From JAAYBF01 sp963716445 (lineage in GTDB: Bacteria; Actinomycetota; Thermoleophilia; Solirubrobacterales; Thermoleophilaceae): 64,000 nt of DNA. Location: the NCBI GenBank assembly GCA_963716445.1, contig OY970313.1, forward strand, positions 1,984,001 to 2,048,000, given 5' to 3'. The position numbers were made by a program, and so were the translations under genes. Shown one piece after another: positions 35,391 through 45,209 of this stretch (position 1 is its first letter; each line of letters opens with the position of its first letter). The notes under the pieces were generated by a model. The model did not search any database. It had not been told where the DNA came from and was given only the letters and a program-made list of their open reading frames with translations.

Positions 35391-36293
35391 GTGGAGCTCG
35401 ACTTCCGAACGCTGCACGGCAGGCGAGTGGCGTTCCGGCGCGCCGGCGCGGGCCCGACGATCTTCCTGATCCACGGCATCACGAACAGCTGCCAGAGCTG
35501 GGAGCCTGCGATGGAGCGCCTGGCGAGCAGCTACGACGTGATCGCCCCCGACCTCCCGGGCCACGGCCATTCGGATCGCCAGCGCGGCGACCACTCGCTC
35601 GGCGCCCACGCCTGCATGATGCGCGACCTGCTGAGCGTGCTCGAGGTGGAGCGCGCGACGGTCGTCGGGCACTCGCTCGGCGGCGGGGTCGCGATGCAGT
35701 TCTCGTACCAGTTCCCGGACATGCTCGAGCGGCTCGTGCTGGTGTCCAGCGGCGGGCTCGGGCGGGAGGTCAGCCCGCTGATCCGCAGCGCGGCGCTGCC
35801 GTTCGCCGAGCAGGTGCTGCCGCTGCTGACCGCCAAGCCGCTGGTCGACGCGGGCACCGCGGTCGGCGGCCTGCTGGGACGGCTCGGCCTGCAGCCGGGA
35901 GCCGACCTGGCGGAGATCTCACGCGGGATCGCGTCGCTCGGCGACACCGAGCGGCGCGCAGCCTTCGTTCGCACGGTGCGCTCGGTGATGAGCCCGCTCG
36001 GCCAGCGCGTGACGGCGAACGACCGGCTCTACCTCGCAGCGGAGACGCCGACGCTGATCGTCTGGGGCGACCGCGACCCGATCATCCCGGCGGCCCACGG
36101 CCGCGACGCGCACGCGCGGCTGCCGCAGAGCCGGCTCGAGATCTTCGAGGGCTCCGGCCACTTCCCCCAGCTCGACGACCCGCAGCGGTTCGCCGATCTG
36201 CTGTCCGAGTTCATCGCCTCGACCGAGCCGGTGATTCACGACGCGGACACCGTGCGAGCGCGCCTCGTGGCGCACGCGGCGACGGCCGGCTGA
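35391..36293 (+). CDS. Alpha/beta hydrolase
   Basis: This 300-aa protein (GTG start at 35391, chosen because the fold begins at VELDFRTLHGRRVAFRRAG) has the alpha/beta-hydrolase signatures. These are the oxyanion loop IHGITNS, the nucleophile elbow GHSLGGG with the catalytic Ser, the Asp in WGDRDPIIP and the His in GSGHFPQLD. A cap region lies between the nucleophile and the Asp. The substrate cannot be inferred. It is the first gene of a plus-strand run. Confidence 0.85.
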   Translation: MELDFRTLHGRRVAFRRAGAGPTIFLIHGITNSCQSWEPAMERLASSYDVIAPDLPGHGHSDRQRGDHSLGAHACMMRDLLSVLEVERATVVGHSLGGGVAMQFSYQFPDMLERLVLVSSGGLGREVSPLIRSAALPFAEQVLPLLTAKPLVDAGTAVGGLLGRLGLQPGADLAEISRGIASLGDTERRAAFVRTVRSVMSPLGQRVTANDRLYLAAETPTLIVWGDRDPIIPAAHGRDAHARLPQSRLEIFEGSGHFPQLDDPQRFADLLSEFIASTEPVIHDADTVRARLVAHAATAG

Positions 36294-36322
36294 GCGACGA
36301 CGGCTTGTAGCATCGCCGGCCG

Positions 36323-36676
36323 ATGTCGCGCGCCGCACGCACCTTCGGGCCGTTCTTCGTCTTCGCAGGGATCATGCACTTCCTGATCCCGCGCACGTAC
36401 GAGGCGATCGTGCCCGACGCGCTGCCGGCCAAGCGGGCGCTGGTCTACGCGAGCGGGGTCGCCGAGATCGCCGGGGGAGCCGGCGTCATGCACGCGCGTA
36501 CGCGATCGGCGGCGAGCCTCTGGAGCATCGCCACGCTGCTCGCGGTCTTCCCGGCGAACGTCCACATGGCCTTTCATGCCGACCGCTACCCGGTGCCCGG
36601 CGGGCGGGCGGCGCTGCTGGCGCGGCTGCCGCTGCAGGCGCTGGCGATCGCCTGGGCGCGCGCCGCGCGGCGATGA
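36323..36676 (+). CDS. DoxX-like membrane protein
   Basis: This 117-aa protein has four hydrophobic segments and a DoxX/MauE-like pattern (FAGIMHFLIPRTYEAIVPDA early, GVAEIAGGAG in the second helix, FPANVHMAFH in the third). Family members are small quinone-linked or redox-associated membrane proteins of mostly unknown role. Its stop overlaps the next start (ATGA), so it is probably co-translated with the lactone oxidase. Confidence 0.75.
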   Translation: MSRAARTFGPFFVFAGIMHFLIPRTYEAIVPDALPAKRALVYASGVAEIAGGAGVMHARTRSAASLWSIATLLAVFPANVHMAFHADRYPVPGGRAALLARLPLQALAIAWARAARR

Positions 36677-37977
36677 GCCCGGCGCCCGCCTGGCGAAACT
36701 GGGCCGGCGACCAGGCCTGTACGCCGGCGGCGTTCGAGCGCCCCGGAAGCGCGGCCGAGGTTGCGGACGCGATCGACCGCGCCCGCACGGCGGGCCGAAT
36801 GTTGCGCGTCGCGGGTGCGGGGCACTCGTTCACGGACGCCGTGCCGACCGATGGGACGCTGCTGCATCTGGGTGGGATGCGGCGCGTGCTCGACGTCGAC
36901 AGGGGCAGTGGGCTGGCGCGCGTCGAGGCGGGGATCTCGCTGAACGAGCTCAGCGAGGCGCTTTGGAGCCACGGGCTGGCGTTCGAGAACCTCGGCGACG
37001 TCGACGTCCAGTCGATCGCGGGAGCGACGGCGACCGGAACCCACGGCACGGGATCGCGGCTGCGAAATCTCTCCGCGGGGCTGCACGAGATCGAGCTCGT
37101 GACGGCCGACGGGCGGGCCGTGACGCTGTCGGAGCGCGACGACCCCGACGCCTGGCGGGCGGCGCGCGTGAGCGTCGGAGCGCTCGGCGTGGTGACGGCG
37201 GTGACGCTGCGCGCGGTGCCGGCGTTCACGCTCGAGGGCGTCGACTCGAGCGAGCCGCTCGACGACGTGCTCGCCTCGATCGACGCGCGCGCCGACGGCA
37301 ACGACCACTTCGAGATGTACGCGTTCCCGCACAGCCCGCTTGCGCTGACGCGCACCAACAACCGCGTCGACCGGCCGCCGGCGCCTCCCACGCGTGCGCG
37401 CGCGTGGATCGACGACGTGCTGCTGCGCAACCACGTGTTCGGTCTCGCCTGTGCCGCGGGCCGCCGGGCGCCGCGGCTGATCCCGCGGATCAACCGGCTG
37501 CTGGCGCGAGCCTCCGGGACGACCCGGCGGGTCGACCGGTCGTACCGGGTCTTCGCCTCGCCGCGGCTGGTCCGGTTCACGGAGATGGAGTACGCGATCC
37601 CGCGCGCGCGAGCGGCGGAGGCGGTACGCGCCGTGCTGGCGACCGCCGAGCGCGACGACTTCGCCGTGCCGTTCCCGATCGAGGTGCGCTTCGTCGCCGC
37701 TGACGACGCGTTCCTCAGCCCGGCCGGGGGGCGGGACACCTGTTACATCGCCGTGCACATGTACCGCGGCATGGAGTGGGAGCCGTACTTCCGCGCGGTC
37801 GAGCGGGTCATGGACGGGCTCGAGGGACGGCCGCACTGGGGCAAGCGCCACTTCCAGACGGCCGAGACGCTCGCCGGCCGCTACCCGGAGTGGCAGCGGT
37901 TCCAGGCGGCTCGGAAGCGGCTCGATCCGGACGGGACATTCGCGAACGGCTACGTTCGGAGGGTGCTCGGCGGCTGA
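36673..37977 (+). CDS. FAD-linked sugar-1,4-lactone oxidase (D-arabinono-1,4-lactone oxidase type)
   Basis: This 434-aa protein is an FAD-dependent oxidase of the VAO/aldonolactone group. The PP-loop FAD-binding domain is N-terminal, with GAGHSFTD placing His51 where these enzymes attach FAD covalently, and GATATGTHGTG further on. The C-terminal ALO-type domain ends RPHWGKRHFQTAETL and DPDGTFANGYV. The coupled DoxX-like gene could pass electrons to the membrane (inference). The exact lactone or polyol substrate is unknown. Confidence 0.88.
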   Translation: MSPAPAWRNWAGDQACTPAAFERPGSAAEVADAIDRARTAGRMLRVAGAGHSFTDAVPTDGTLLHLGGMRRVLDVDRGSGLARVEAGISLNELSEALWSHGLAFENLGDVDVQSIAGATATGTHGTGSRLRNLSAGLHEIELVTADGRAVTLSERDDPDAWRAARVSVGALGVVTAVTLRAVPAFTLEGVDSSEPLDDVLASIDARADGNDHFEMYAFPHSPLALTRTNNRVDRPPAPPTRARAWIDDVLLRNHVFGLACAAGRRAPRLIPRINRLLARASGTTRRVDRSYRVFASPRLVRFTEMEYAIPRARAAEAVRAVLATAERDDFAVPFPIEVRFVAADDAFLSPAGGRDTCYIAVHMYRGMEWEPYFRAVERVMDGLEGRPHWGKRHFQTAETLAGRYPEWQRFQAARKRLDPDGTFANGYVRRVLGG

Positions 37978-38035
37978 GCGCTGGCGCGCGCCGTCCGGGA
38001 TAGGGTCACGCGACAACTACGACGGAGGCTGCGAA

Positions 38036-38485
38036 ATGGGTGCCTTGGGCGGATCGGCTAGCGCGGAGATCGACGCGCCGCTCGCGAAGGTCTGGGAGGT
38101 CGTCGCGGACGTGGAGTCCGCGCCCGACTGGCAGGGCGGCATGAAGTCCGTGACGGCGCTCGAGCGCGACGGCGAGGGCCGGCCCGCGCTGATCGAGACC
38201 GAGGCCGACGCCAAGGTCACGACGGTCAAGTCGCAGGTCCGCTTCGACTACGGGGGCCCGACTCGCCTGTCGTGGACCCAGGAGAAGGGCGACCTGAAGT
38301 CGCTGACCGGATCGTGGGAGCTCGAGGACCTCGGCGGCGGACGCACGCGCGCCACCTACTCGATCGAGGCCGACACCGGGCGGATGCTCGGCATGCTGAT
38401 CCGCGGGCCCGTCGAGGGCAAGCTGCGCGACATGCTCGTCAACGCCCGGCCGGGCGAGCTGAAGGAGCACGTCGAGAGCCGCTGA
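38036..38485 (+). CDS. SRPBCC-fold protein
   Basis: This 149-aa protein has the START/Bet v1-like pattern: an N-terminal strand with IDAPLAKVWEVVADVESAPD, a central beta-sheet (VRFDYGGPTRLSWTQEKGDL) and a long C-terminal helix (GPVEGKLRDMLVNARPGELK). Such proteins bind hydrophobic ligands, as polyketide cyclases or lipid carriers. A GGAGG sits seven bases before the ATG. No specific ligand can be named. Confidence 0.8.
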   Translation: MGALGGSASAEIDAPLAKVWEVVADVESAPDWQGGMKSVTALERDGEGRPALIETEADAKVTTVKSQVRFDYGGPTRLSWTQEKGDLKSLTGSWELEDLGGGRTRATYSIEADTGRMLGMLIRGPVEGKLRDMLVNARPGELKEHVESR

Positions 38486-38543
38486 CCGCCCGGCCGTGGA
38501 CCGTGTCGGTTTCGCTCGCGACACGGCGGGCAAGCCGCAAGCG

Positions 38544-39518
38544 ATGGACCGGCACGAGGCCACGCCCGAGGACCTCCCGCCGCTCGAGCTGCTGGAGCTG
38601 CGAACGCTCGACCTCGACGCGCCCTCGGATCCCGGCCGGCCGAGTCACGTCTCGGCCGCCAGCGGCGTCGTGCAGCGCGGGGACTTCGCGTACGTCATCG
38701 GCGACGACGAGCTGTTCCTGGCCGTCTTCCGGGTCTCGGACCAGGCGCCCGGACGGCTCCACCGCGCGCTCGCGGGCGACCTGCCGCTCGGCGGCGATGC
38801 GCGCAAGCAGGCGAAGCCCGACCTCGAGGTGCTGACCGCGTTGCCGCCCTTCGAGCGGCACCCGCATGGCGCGCTGCTCGGACTCGGCTCCGGCTCGACG
38901 CCGAGCCGAGACCGCGGCTTCGTCTGGGGGCTGGCGCCGAACGGCTCGCTCGACGGCCGGCCCGACGAGATCGACCTCGGGCCGCTCTACGGGCTCCTCC
39001 GCGAGAGCCTCGACGATCTCAACATCGAGGGCGCCGCGGTCATGGGCGACGGGTTCTGGCTGCTCCAGCGCGGGAACAGCGACCTCGGCGCGAACGTCGT
39101 CACCGAGCTCGCGCTCGACGAGGTGCTCGACGCGCTCGTCGGCGACCGCACGCTCGCGGCGACGGAGCTGCGCGGGATGCGCTCCTACGACCTCGGCCGA
39201 CTCGGCGACGCGCGGCTGACCTTCAGCGACGCGAGCCCGCTCGGCAACGAGCTGCTCGTCTTCACCGCGTCCGCCGAGGCCTCGCCCGACACCTACTCCG
39301 ACGGCAAGATCGTCGGGTCGGTCGTCGGCACGATCGACCGCGACGGCGGAGTCCGCCGGCTGCGCACGATCGAGAGCGCCTACAAGGTCGAGGGCGTGCA
39401 CGCCGCGCTCGACACGGGCGTGATGACGCTGACCTTCGTCTGCGATCAGGACGACGCCGACGTCGCATCGCCGCTGCTCTCGGCGACGCTGCCACTCGAC
39501 CAAGAGGAGAAGAGATGA
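38544..39518 (+). CDS. Hypothetical beta-propeller-like protein
   Basis: This gene encodes 324 aa from the ATG at 38544 (a GTG at 38496 would add 16 residues). The sequence has repeated four-stranded blocks with FAYVIGDDELFLAVFRV, HGALLGLGSGSTPSRDRGFV and EGAAVMGDGFWLLQRGN. This resembles the DUF6929/esterase-like phytase propeller proteins, an impression only. No signal peptide is visible. Its stop overlaps the start of the next gene. Confidence 0.65.
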   Translation: MDRHEATPEDLPPLELLELRTLDLDAPSDPGRPSHVSAASGVVQRGDFAYVIGDDELFLAVFRVSDQAPGRLHRALAGDLPLGGDARKQAKPDLEVLTALPPFERHPHGALLGLGSGSTPSRDRGFVWGLAPNGSLDGRPDEIDLGPLYGLLRESLDDLNIEGAAVMGDGFWLLQRGNSDLGANVVTELALDEVLDALVGDRTLAATELRGMRSYDLGRLGDARLTFSDASPLGNELLVFTASAEASPDTYSDGKIVGSVVGTIDRDGGVRRLRTIESAYKVEGVHAALDTGVMTLTFVCDQDDADVASPLLSATLPLDQEEKR

Positions 39519-39979
39519 CCAAGAAGGCCGACTTCGACGCCGAGCAATGGTCAACGCTCGTCGAGGCTCCCGTCCTCGCCGGCATGCGGGTCGTCACCGC
39601 GGGCCGCGGAGGCACGATCCGCGAGAGCATGGCGATGGGCAAGGTTTACGCGGCCGCACGCCAGGAGCAAGGCGAGAGCGAGCTGCTCGACGACCTCGTC
39701 TCCTCGCCACCGGCGATGGACCCCAAGCGGATCGGCTCGACCGGGGACGTCAAGGGCGTCGCCGGCGAGCGGCTACGGGAGGCGGTCGGCATCCTGGAGA
39801 CGAAGGCGACCGCCGACGAGCTCGCGACCTACCGGAGCTTCGTCCTGACGCTCGCCGAGGCGGTGGCCGGCGCCCACAAGGAGGGTGGCTTCCTGGGCGT
39901 CGGCGGCACGCAGGTCACCCAGGACGAGCAGAAGGCGCTCGACGAGATCGCCGCGACGCTGCGGTCGTCGGGCCCTTAA
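39515..39979 (+). CDS. Hypothetical protein
   Basis: This 154-aa soluble protein (MTKKADFDAEQWSTLVEAPV) is mostly helical, with a Gly-rich loop (GAHKEGGFLGVGGTQVTQDE) near the C-terminus. It overlaps the preceding gene by four bases, so it is probably in the same operon. Conserved-looking small actinobacterial proteins of this type exist, but no function was recognised. A VapC remnant begins at its stop codon. Confidence 0.65.
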   Translation: MTKKADFDAEQWSTLVEAPVLAGMRVVTAGRGGTIRESMAMGKVYAAARQEQGESELLDDLVSSPPAMDPKRIGSTGDVKGVAGERLREAVGILETKATADELATYRSFVLTLAEAVAGAHKEGGFLGVGGTQVTQDEQKALDEIAATLRSSGP

Positions 39980-40349
39980 CGACCACACTCGTCAAGCTGG
40001 TGGTCGAGGAGGCGAGTCACCGGCGCTTCTCACCTACCTCAACGACCACCCCGCCCGAGCCTCCTCAGCACTCGCTCAGGTCGAGGTCATCAGAGCTGTC
40101 CACCCTCACGGAGCCCGCGCCGCCACCCGTGCACGCCAGCTCCTCTCACGCATCGCCTTGCTCCACCTCGACGACGCGCTGCTGGACGCCGCCGCAACGC
40201 TCGAGGGTGACCACCTGCGAAGCCTCGACGCCATCCACATCGCCTCGGCCCAAACCGTCACCACCGGCCTTGCAGCACTGGTCACCTACGACCGCAGAAT
40301 GGCCGACGCCGCCAAGGGGATCGGCTTGCCCGTCGCCGCGCCCGGCTGA
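39976..40349 (+). pseudogene. Broken VapC-type PIN-domain toxin gene
   Basis: The N-terminal strand of a PIN toxin is readable in one frame as TLVKLVVEE. It then continues one base out of frame as ESPALLTYLNDHPARASS to the C-terminus, with the shift near 40008-40013. The acidic residues of the middle and end survive (ALAQVEVIRAV, SLDAIHIASA). The first catalytic Asp and an initiator Met are missing. No antitoxin gene precedes it. It looks like the dead remnant of a vapBC module. Confidence 0.75.
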
Positions 40350-40386
40350 GCTTCCTCGACAGCTCGCCTTCAGGTATGTAGCCGGA

Positions 40387-40785
40387 TCACTTGGCGAAGG
40401 GCCTCCCCCTGAGGCGCTCTCTCGCCCACGCGATGGCCTGAGCCGCCCAGTCAAGACATGACCCAAGATCGACGTCCGGTACGGGGGCGGTGCCGTAGCG
40501 GACGCGCGCAGCGAACGGAGTGAGCCGATCCACGTCAGCAAGATGGTCAGGCAAAGGCGTTCCGGCATCCGCACAGAGCTGCACGAGCAACTCGATGTCG
40601 TGCGTGAACGGGAACTGGAGGCCGTCGTCCGCGAGTACGGCCTTCAGCGACTTCTCGACAGCCTGCTGGCAATGGAAGCCAACGATCGACGTCGCCGAGT
40701 CGGCTTCGAAGAGCGTCCTCCCCGCCATCTCGTCGTCACGTGCGAGTTCGAGCAGCTGGTTTGCGAGGTCGCGTTGAGCCGCCAT
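40387..40785 (-). CDS. HEPN-domain protein (toxin half of a HEPN/MNT pair)
   Basis: From the ATG at 40785 this encodes 132 aa with the helical HEPN pattern (SIVGFHCQQAVEKSLKAVLA, FPFTHDIELLVQL). HEPN proteins paired with MNT partners act as ribonuclease toxins silenced by AMPylation in characterised cases. The start overlaps the stop of the MNT gene upstream as TGATG, a typical coupled arrangement. A longer reading to 40851 would overlap that gene and is less likely. Confidence 0.88.
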   Translation of the reverse strand: MAAQRDLANQLLELARDDEMAGRTLFEADSATSIVGFHCQQAVEKSLKAVLADDGLQFPFTHDIELLVQLCADAGTPLPDHLADVDRLTPFAARVRYGTAPVPDVDLGSCLDWAAQAIAWARERLRGRPFAK

Positions 40786-41105
40786 CAGCCGGCGAGCACG
40801 CGGCCCTCGTTCAGCGCGGAATGAACGATCCCGCCTCGAACGTCTCGCCACTCGTCGGCATAGGCACGACTGACGACCACCACATCGACCGGGACACGTA
40901 AGTCGCGCAGCTCCCGACGCAGTCGCACGGCCTCGTCGGCCTCGTTCCCAACCCGTGACTCGACGACCAGGAAGTCGATGTCGCTGCGGGCATCAGCCTC
41001 GCCACGGGCGTGCGAGCCGAACAGGATCACCTGCGCCGAATCACCGGCTGCTGCAGCGAGACGACGAGCCGCCTCCTCGACCAACGCCTGATCGACCATT
41101 CGCAA
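40785..41105 (-). CDS. MNT-type minimal nucleotidyltransferase (antitoxin half)
   Basis: This 106-aa protein has the polymerase-beta-like nucleotidyltransferase motif GSHARGEADARSDIDFLVVE, with two Asp of the metal site, and a third acidic position at VPVDVVVV. In studied HEPN/MNT systems this protein AMPylates the HEPN toxin. Here it is the upstream gene of the pair, coupled to the HEPN gene by a TGATG overlap. Confidence 0.9.
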   Translation of the reverse strand: MRMVDQALVEEAARRLAAAAGDSAQVILFGSHARGEADARSDIDFLVVESRVGNEADEAVRLRRELRDLRVPVDVVVVSRAYADEWRDVRGGIVHSALNEGRVLAG

Positions 41106-41426
41106 ACAGTAGCCCCCACGACGGTCCGATTGGCCGGCGCCCAGACCGCTATCGCAGGAGCGCCGCGAGGTCGCTAGTACGGCTCGTACGATTCACGCCA
41201 GAAAGCGAATCATCGAACTCAACTGTCCCACTCAGCCGCCCCGCTCGCCAGAGTCTCGGCAGCAACCTCATCTACTACCGCGCGCATGACGCGTTGGTGG
41301 TCCTCGTCGGTCGCGGCCCGTTCAGCGGCGCGGCGCTTCGTCGCACCGCGACGCGGGATCGCGCGGAGATCGGCAAGAATCGACACGGCCCGGGTAACCA
41401 GCAAGCCTCGGCGACCGCAGCCGACA
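41106..41426. other. Intergenic region with no supported gene
   Basis: These 321 bases lie between the MNT gene and tRNA-Thr. Short open frames exist on both strands but none has a recognisable product or ribosome binding site. No tRNA-Met, which often sits near tRNA-Tyr/Thr and rpmG in actinobacteria, was found here. Confidence 0.6.
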
Positions 41427-41499
<73 letters not shown>

Positions 41500-41528
41500 G
41501 CGGGGACGGAGCCTAGCGCGAGAGTGGC

Positions 41529-42008
41529 TTAGTCGGTAGGGGGCCGCTCGCCGTCGTAGTAGTCGACGCTGTCGTCGAGCCGGAACCACTTGCGCAGGCC
41601 GCCGCCGCGGGGCCGGCGCTCGCCGACGCCGACCTTGCCGGAGTCCGGATAGAGGACGACGTCGGGCTCGCCGTGGGTGCTGATTGCGAGGAAGCGAACG
41701 GTGGTGTCGGTGCGGTTGACGACCTGGTGGCCGCCCTCTTCGCCGCGCGGGAAGGAGACGACCTCGCCCTCGTCGAGATCGCGCCAGCCCTGCGGCGTTC
41801 TCAGCGCAGGGCGTCCCTCGAGGACGATCAGCAGCTCCTCCTCGGTGAGGTGGAGGTGGTACGGGTACGCGGCCTCGCCGGACGGGAGCTCCCAGAGGCT
41901 GATGCCCAGCCGCTCGGTGCCGAGCTGGTGGCCGATGCGAGCGCGGCGTGCGCGAAAGCCCTCCTTGTCGCGCGCCGCATCGAACTCTGGATCGTTGAGG
42001 TTGACCAT
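41529..42008 (-). CDS. Cupin-domain protein
   Basis: The ATG at 42008 gives 159 aa. The single cupin barrel shows YPYHLHLTEEELLIVLEGRP (first metal motif with two His and Glu) and GEVVSFPRGEEGGHQVVNRT (second motif with His), so a metal site looks intact. No partner domain is present. The open frame upstream translates tRNA-Tyr and is not coding. It lies between the two tRNA genes. The reaction, if any, is unknown. Confidence 0.82.
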   Translation of the reverse strand: MVNLNDPEFDAARDKEGFRARRARIGHQLGTERLGISLWELPSGEAAYPYHLHLTEEELLIVLEGRPALRTPQGWRDLDEGEVVSFPRGEEGGHQVVNRTDTTVRFLAISTHGEPDVVLYPDSGKVGVGERRPRGGGLRKWFRLDDSVDYYDGERPPTD

Positions 42009-42067
42009 GGTCTCGGCGCTTGAGTCAGAGCTGGGGTCTCGGCCGACGTCGGCCCGGTGCGAGGCGA

Positions 42068-42149
42068 TGGGGGGAGCAGGATTCGAACCTGCGTAGGCAT
42101 AGCCAACGGGTTTACAGCCCGTCTCCTTTAACCACTCGGACATCCCCCC
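42068..42149 (-). tRNA. tRNA-Tyr (anticodon GTA)
   Basis: The 82-base class II tRNA on the minus strand has the acceptor GGGGGGA paired with TCCCCCC. The anticodon stem ACGGG/CCCGT holds the loop CTGTAAA (anticodon GTA). A long variable arm and the T-arm GCAGG-TTCGAAT-CCTGC complete the fold. The CCA end is not encoded. Confidence 0.95.
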
Positions 42150-42189
42150 GAGGGGCGACGATTCTAGCCGCCAGAGGCCCTGGGACCGT

Positions 42190-42215
42190 GGACGGGCGCC
42201 GGGCGGCGCCCGTCC
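42190..42215 (-). terminator. Terminator hairpin after the sigma factor gene
   Basis: A perfect 11-bp stem (GGACGGGCGCC with its complement, 4-base loop) lies 16 bases after the sigma-factor stop on the minus strand. It has no long T tract. It separates this gene from tRNA-Tyr on the same strand. Confidence 0.75.
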
Positions 42216-42230
42216 GTCCTTCCCCGGAAG

Positions 42231-43382
<1,152 letters not shown>

Positions 43383-43388
43383 CCCCTA

Positions 43389-43394
43389 CTCCTC
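43389..43394 (-). promoter_or_regulatory. Ribosome binding site of the sigma factor gene
   Basis: The minus strand has GAGGAG here, six bases before TTG at 43382. It decides for the TTG start over the GTG four codons later, whose upstream AGGGAG is only three bases away. The rest of the 270-base gap to folE2 holds the divergent promoters, which could not be placed. Confidence 0.55.
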
Positions 43395-43652
43395 AAAACG
43401 CAGTTGCAGTGCCTCCGACACCCGCCCCCAAAGCCAGGGCTGTCGGTCTTCGTCACGGCTATCGGTGCGTCTGTAACGGCTTGCGCGACATTCGTCGCGA
43501 TGGGCTGAGCTTTGCAACGGAGCCTTCTGCGAGGTCCAAGCTTCGAGCCGGGAGCCACGATAGCAACTTCGTGCGAATGAGCACGACAGCGGTCCGACCA
43601 CGTCCGGCAGGGCGGCCGGCAGCGACGACGCGGGCGGTATCGTGGACGGCTG

Positions 43653-44663
43653 ATGGCCGACCTCGCCTCCCCCGGAGCGGTTCCCCACGACGACGTCCAG
43701 GCGCGCCGTCCGGCGACCCACGTCAGCCTGACGCGGGTCGGGGTCACCGGCGTCGAGAAGGTCATCCGGATCGGGGTCAACGGGACCGAGCAGCTCTTCT
43801 TCTCCGACCTCGAGTGCTTCGTCGATCTCGGGCCGCGGCAGAAGGGCGCGCACATGTCGCGCTTCGAGGAGGTCGTCAACGAGGCGATCGACGAGGTCGT
43901 GCTCGGCGAGGCGTTCAAGGCCGAGACGCTGGCCCAGCACATTGCCGAGCGGGTGCGCGACCGCCAGGACGCGCTGCGCGCGGAGGTGCGGATCAGCGCG
44001 CGCTATCCCGAGCGGGTCACCACGCCGGCGTCGAGCTCGGAGACGCAGGAGATCTACAAGGTCTTCGGCGTCGCGGTGGCGTCCGAGCGCGGCACGCGGC
44101 GGCTGATCGGCGTCGAGGCGCAGGGCATGACGGCCTGCCCGTGCGCGCAGGAGATGGTGGCCGACCGCTCGCGCGAGCGGCTGGTCGCCGACGGGTTCAC
44201 CGACGACGAGATCGAGCGAGTGCTCGCGGCGGTGCCGGTCGCGACGCACAACCAGCGCGGAATCGGCCGGCTCTACGTCGGCTGCGTCGAGGGTTGCACG
44301 ACGACGATCGAGGCGCGCACGTTGCTGCGGATCGTCGAGCGCTCGATGAGCTCGGAGATCTACGAGTTGATGAAGCGCAGCGACGAGGTCGAGGTCGTCG
44401 AGCGCGCGCACATGCATCCGCGCTTCGTCGAGGACTGCGTGCGCGAGATGGCGCGGATGGGGGTCGAGGAGTTCGACGGCCTCCAGGACGAGACTTTCCT
44501 GCTCGCCCGTCAGGAGAACCTTGAGACGATCCACCGCCACAGCGTCGTCGCCGAGCGCCACGGCCTGCTCGGCGAGCTGCGACGCGAGCTGACGGACGAG
44601 ATCCACGTGCCGCGCCACGTGACAATGCGCGAGTGGCTCGAGGACCGTCCGATCCGCGACTGA
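43653..44663 (+). CDS. folE2: GTP cyclohydrolase, FolE2/MptA type
   Basis: This enzyme makes dihydroneopterin triphosphate (or its cyclic phosphate) from GTP, the first step of folate or pterin synthesis. The 336-aa protein shows the FolE2 signatures GVEAQGMTACPCAQEMV (catalytic Cys), VPVATHNQRG and MKRSDEVEVVERAHMHPRFV. The bacterial-type enzyme can use metals other than zinc. It stands divergent from the sigma factor gene. No Zur-like site was identified upstream. Confidence 0.93.
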   Translation: MADLASPGAVPHDDVQARRPATHVSLTRVGVTGVEKVIRIGVNGTEQLFFSDLECFVDLGPRQKGAHMSRFEEVVNEAIDEVVLGEAFKAETLAQHIAERVRDRQDALRAEVRISARYPERVTTPASSSETQEIYKVFGVAVASERGTRRLIGVEAQGMTACPCAQEMVADRSRERLVADGFTDDEIERVLAAVPVATHNQRGIGRLYVGCVEGCTTTIEARTLLRIVERSMSSEIYELMKRSDEVEVVERAHMHPRFVEDCVREMARMGVEEFDGLQDETFLLARQENLETIHRHSVVAERHGLLGELRRELTDEIHVPRHVTMREWLEDRPIRD

Positions 44664-44763
44664 GCGCTCCGTCGGGCCCACTCCACCCGACCCGGCCATC
44701 CGGCCACGTCGCGTTTCAGGTCTACGGCCGGTGGGAACCGATGCCGAGTGGAGGGATAGACCC

Positions 44764-45207
44764 ATGCAGCTGACTGGCCACATACCGCTGTCCGACGACG
44801 CCGCCCTGGTCGCCGCGCTCGCCGGCACCGCGATGGCCTTCTCGCACTGCGCCGAGGACGAGGCGGAGCGCTGGCTGCGGGCGCTGCGCCTGCACGGCAA
44901 GGTCGGCAGCGCGCTGCAGGCGCTGGGCGTCGGCGAGGCCCCGCTGGAGACGAGCGCCGACGAGACCTGCGAGGAGCCCGCCTCCTCCCCACCGCTCGGT
45001 CAGCAGGCGCTCGACAGGACGATCCGCGAGGCCGAGCGCCACGCGGCGGGGCGCGGCGCCGAGGCGGTCACGACCGCCGACCTGCTCGCCGCCCTGCTCG
45101 ACGTCTACGGCGACCCGATGGACCGCGCGCTGCAGCTGCGCGGCGCTACGCGCGACGAGGTGCTCGAGCGGCTCGCCCAGCTCGACGACCACCCCGAGCG
45201 CGGCTAG
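44764..45207 (+). CDS. Stand-alone Clp N-terminal-domain protein
   Basis: This 147-aa protein resembles the Clp-N (repeat) adaptor-binding domain of ClpA/ClpC in its second half: LDRTIREAERHAAGRGAEAV, then TTADLLAALLDVYGDPMDRA. It contains no AAA+ module. Such orphan Clp-N proteins could act as adaptors or decoys for a Clp protease, which is inference. The first half (FSHCAEDEAERWLRALRLHG) is poorly conserved. The ATG at 44764 is preceded by GGAGGGA. Confidence 0.65.
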   Translation: MQLTGHIPLSDDAALVAALAGTAMAFSHCAEDEAERWLRALRLHGKVGSALQALGVGEAPLETSADETCEEPASSPPLGQQALDRTIREAERHAAGRGAEAVTTADLLAALLDVYGDPMDRALQLRGATRDEVLERLAQLDDHPERG

Positions 45208-45209
45208 CG

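Noticed and set aside
42009..42143. N-terminal extension of the cupin reading frame
   Set aside because: The extra residues (MSEWLKETGCKPVGYAYAGS) are a translation of tRNA-Tyr. The cupin starts at 42008.
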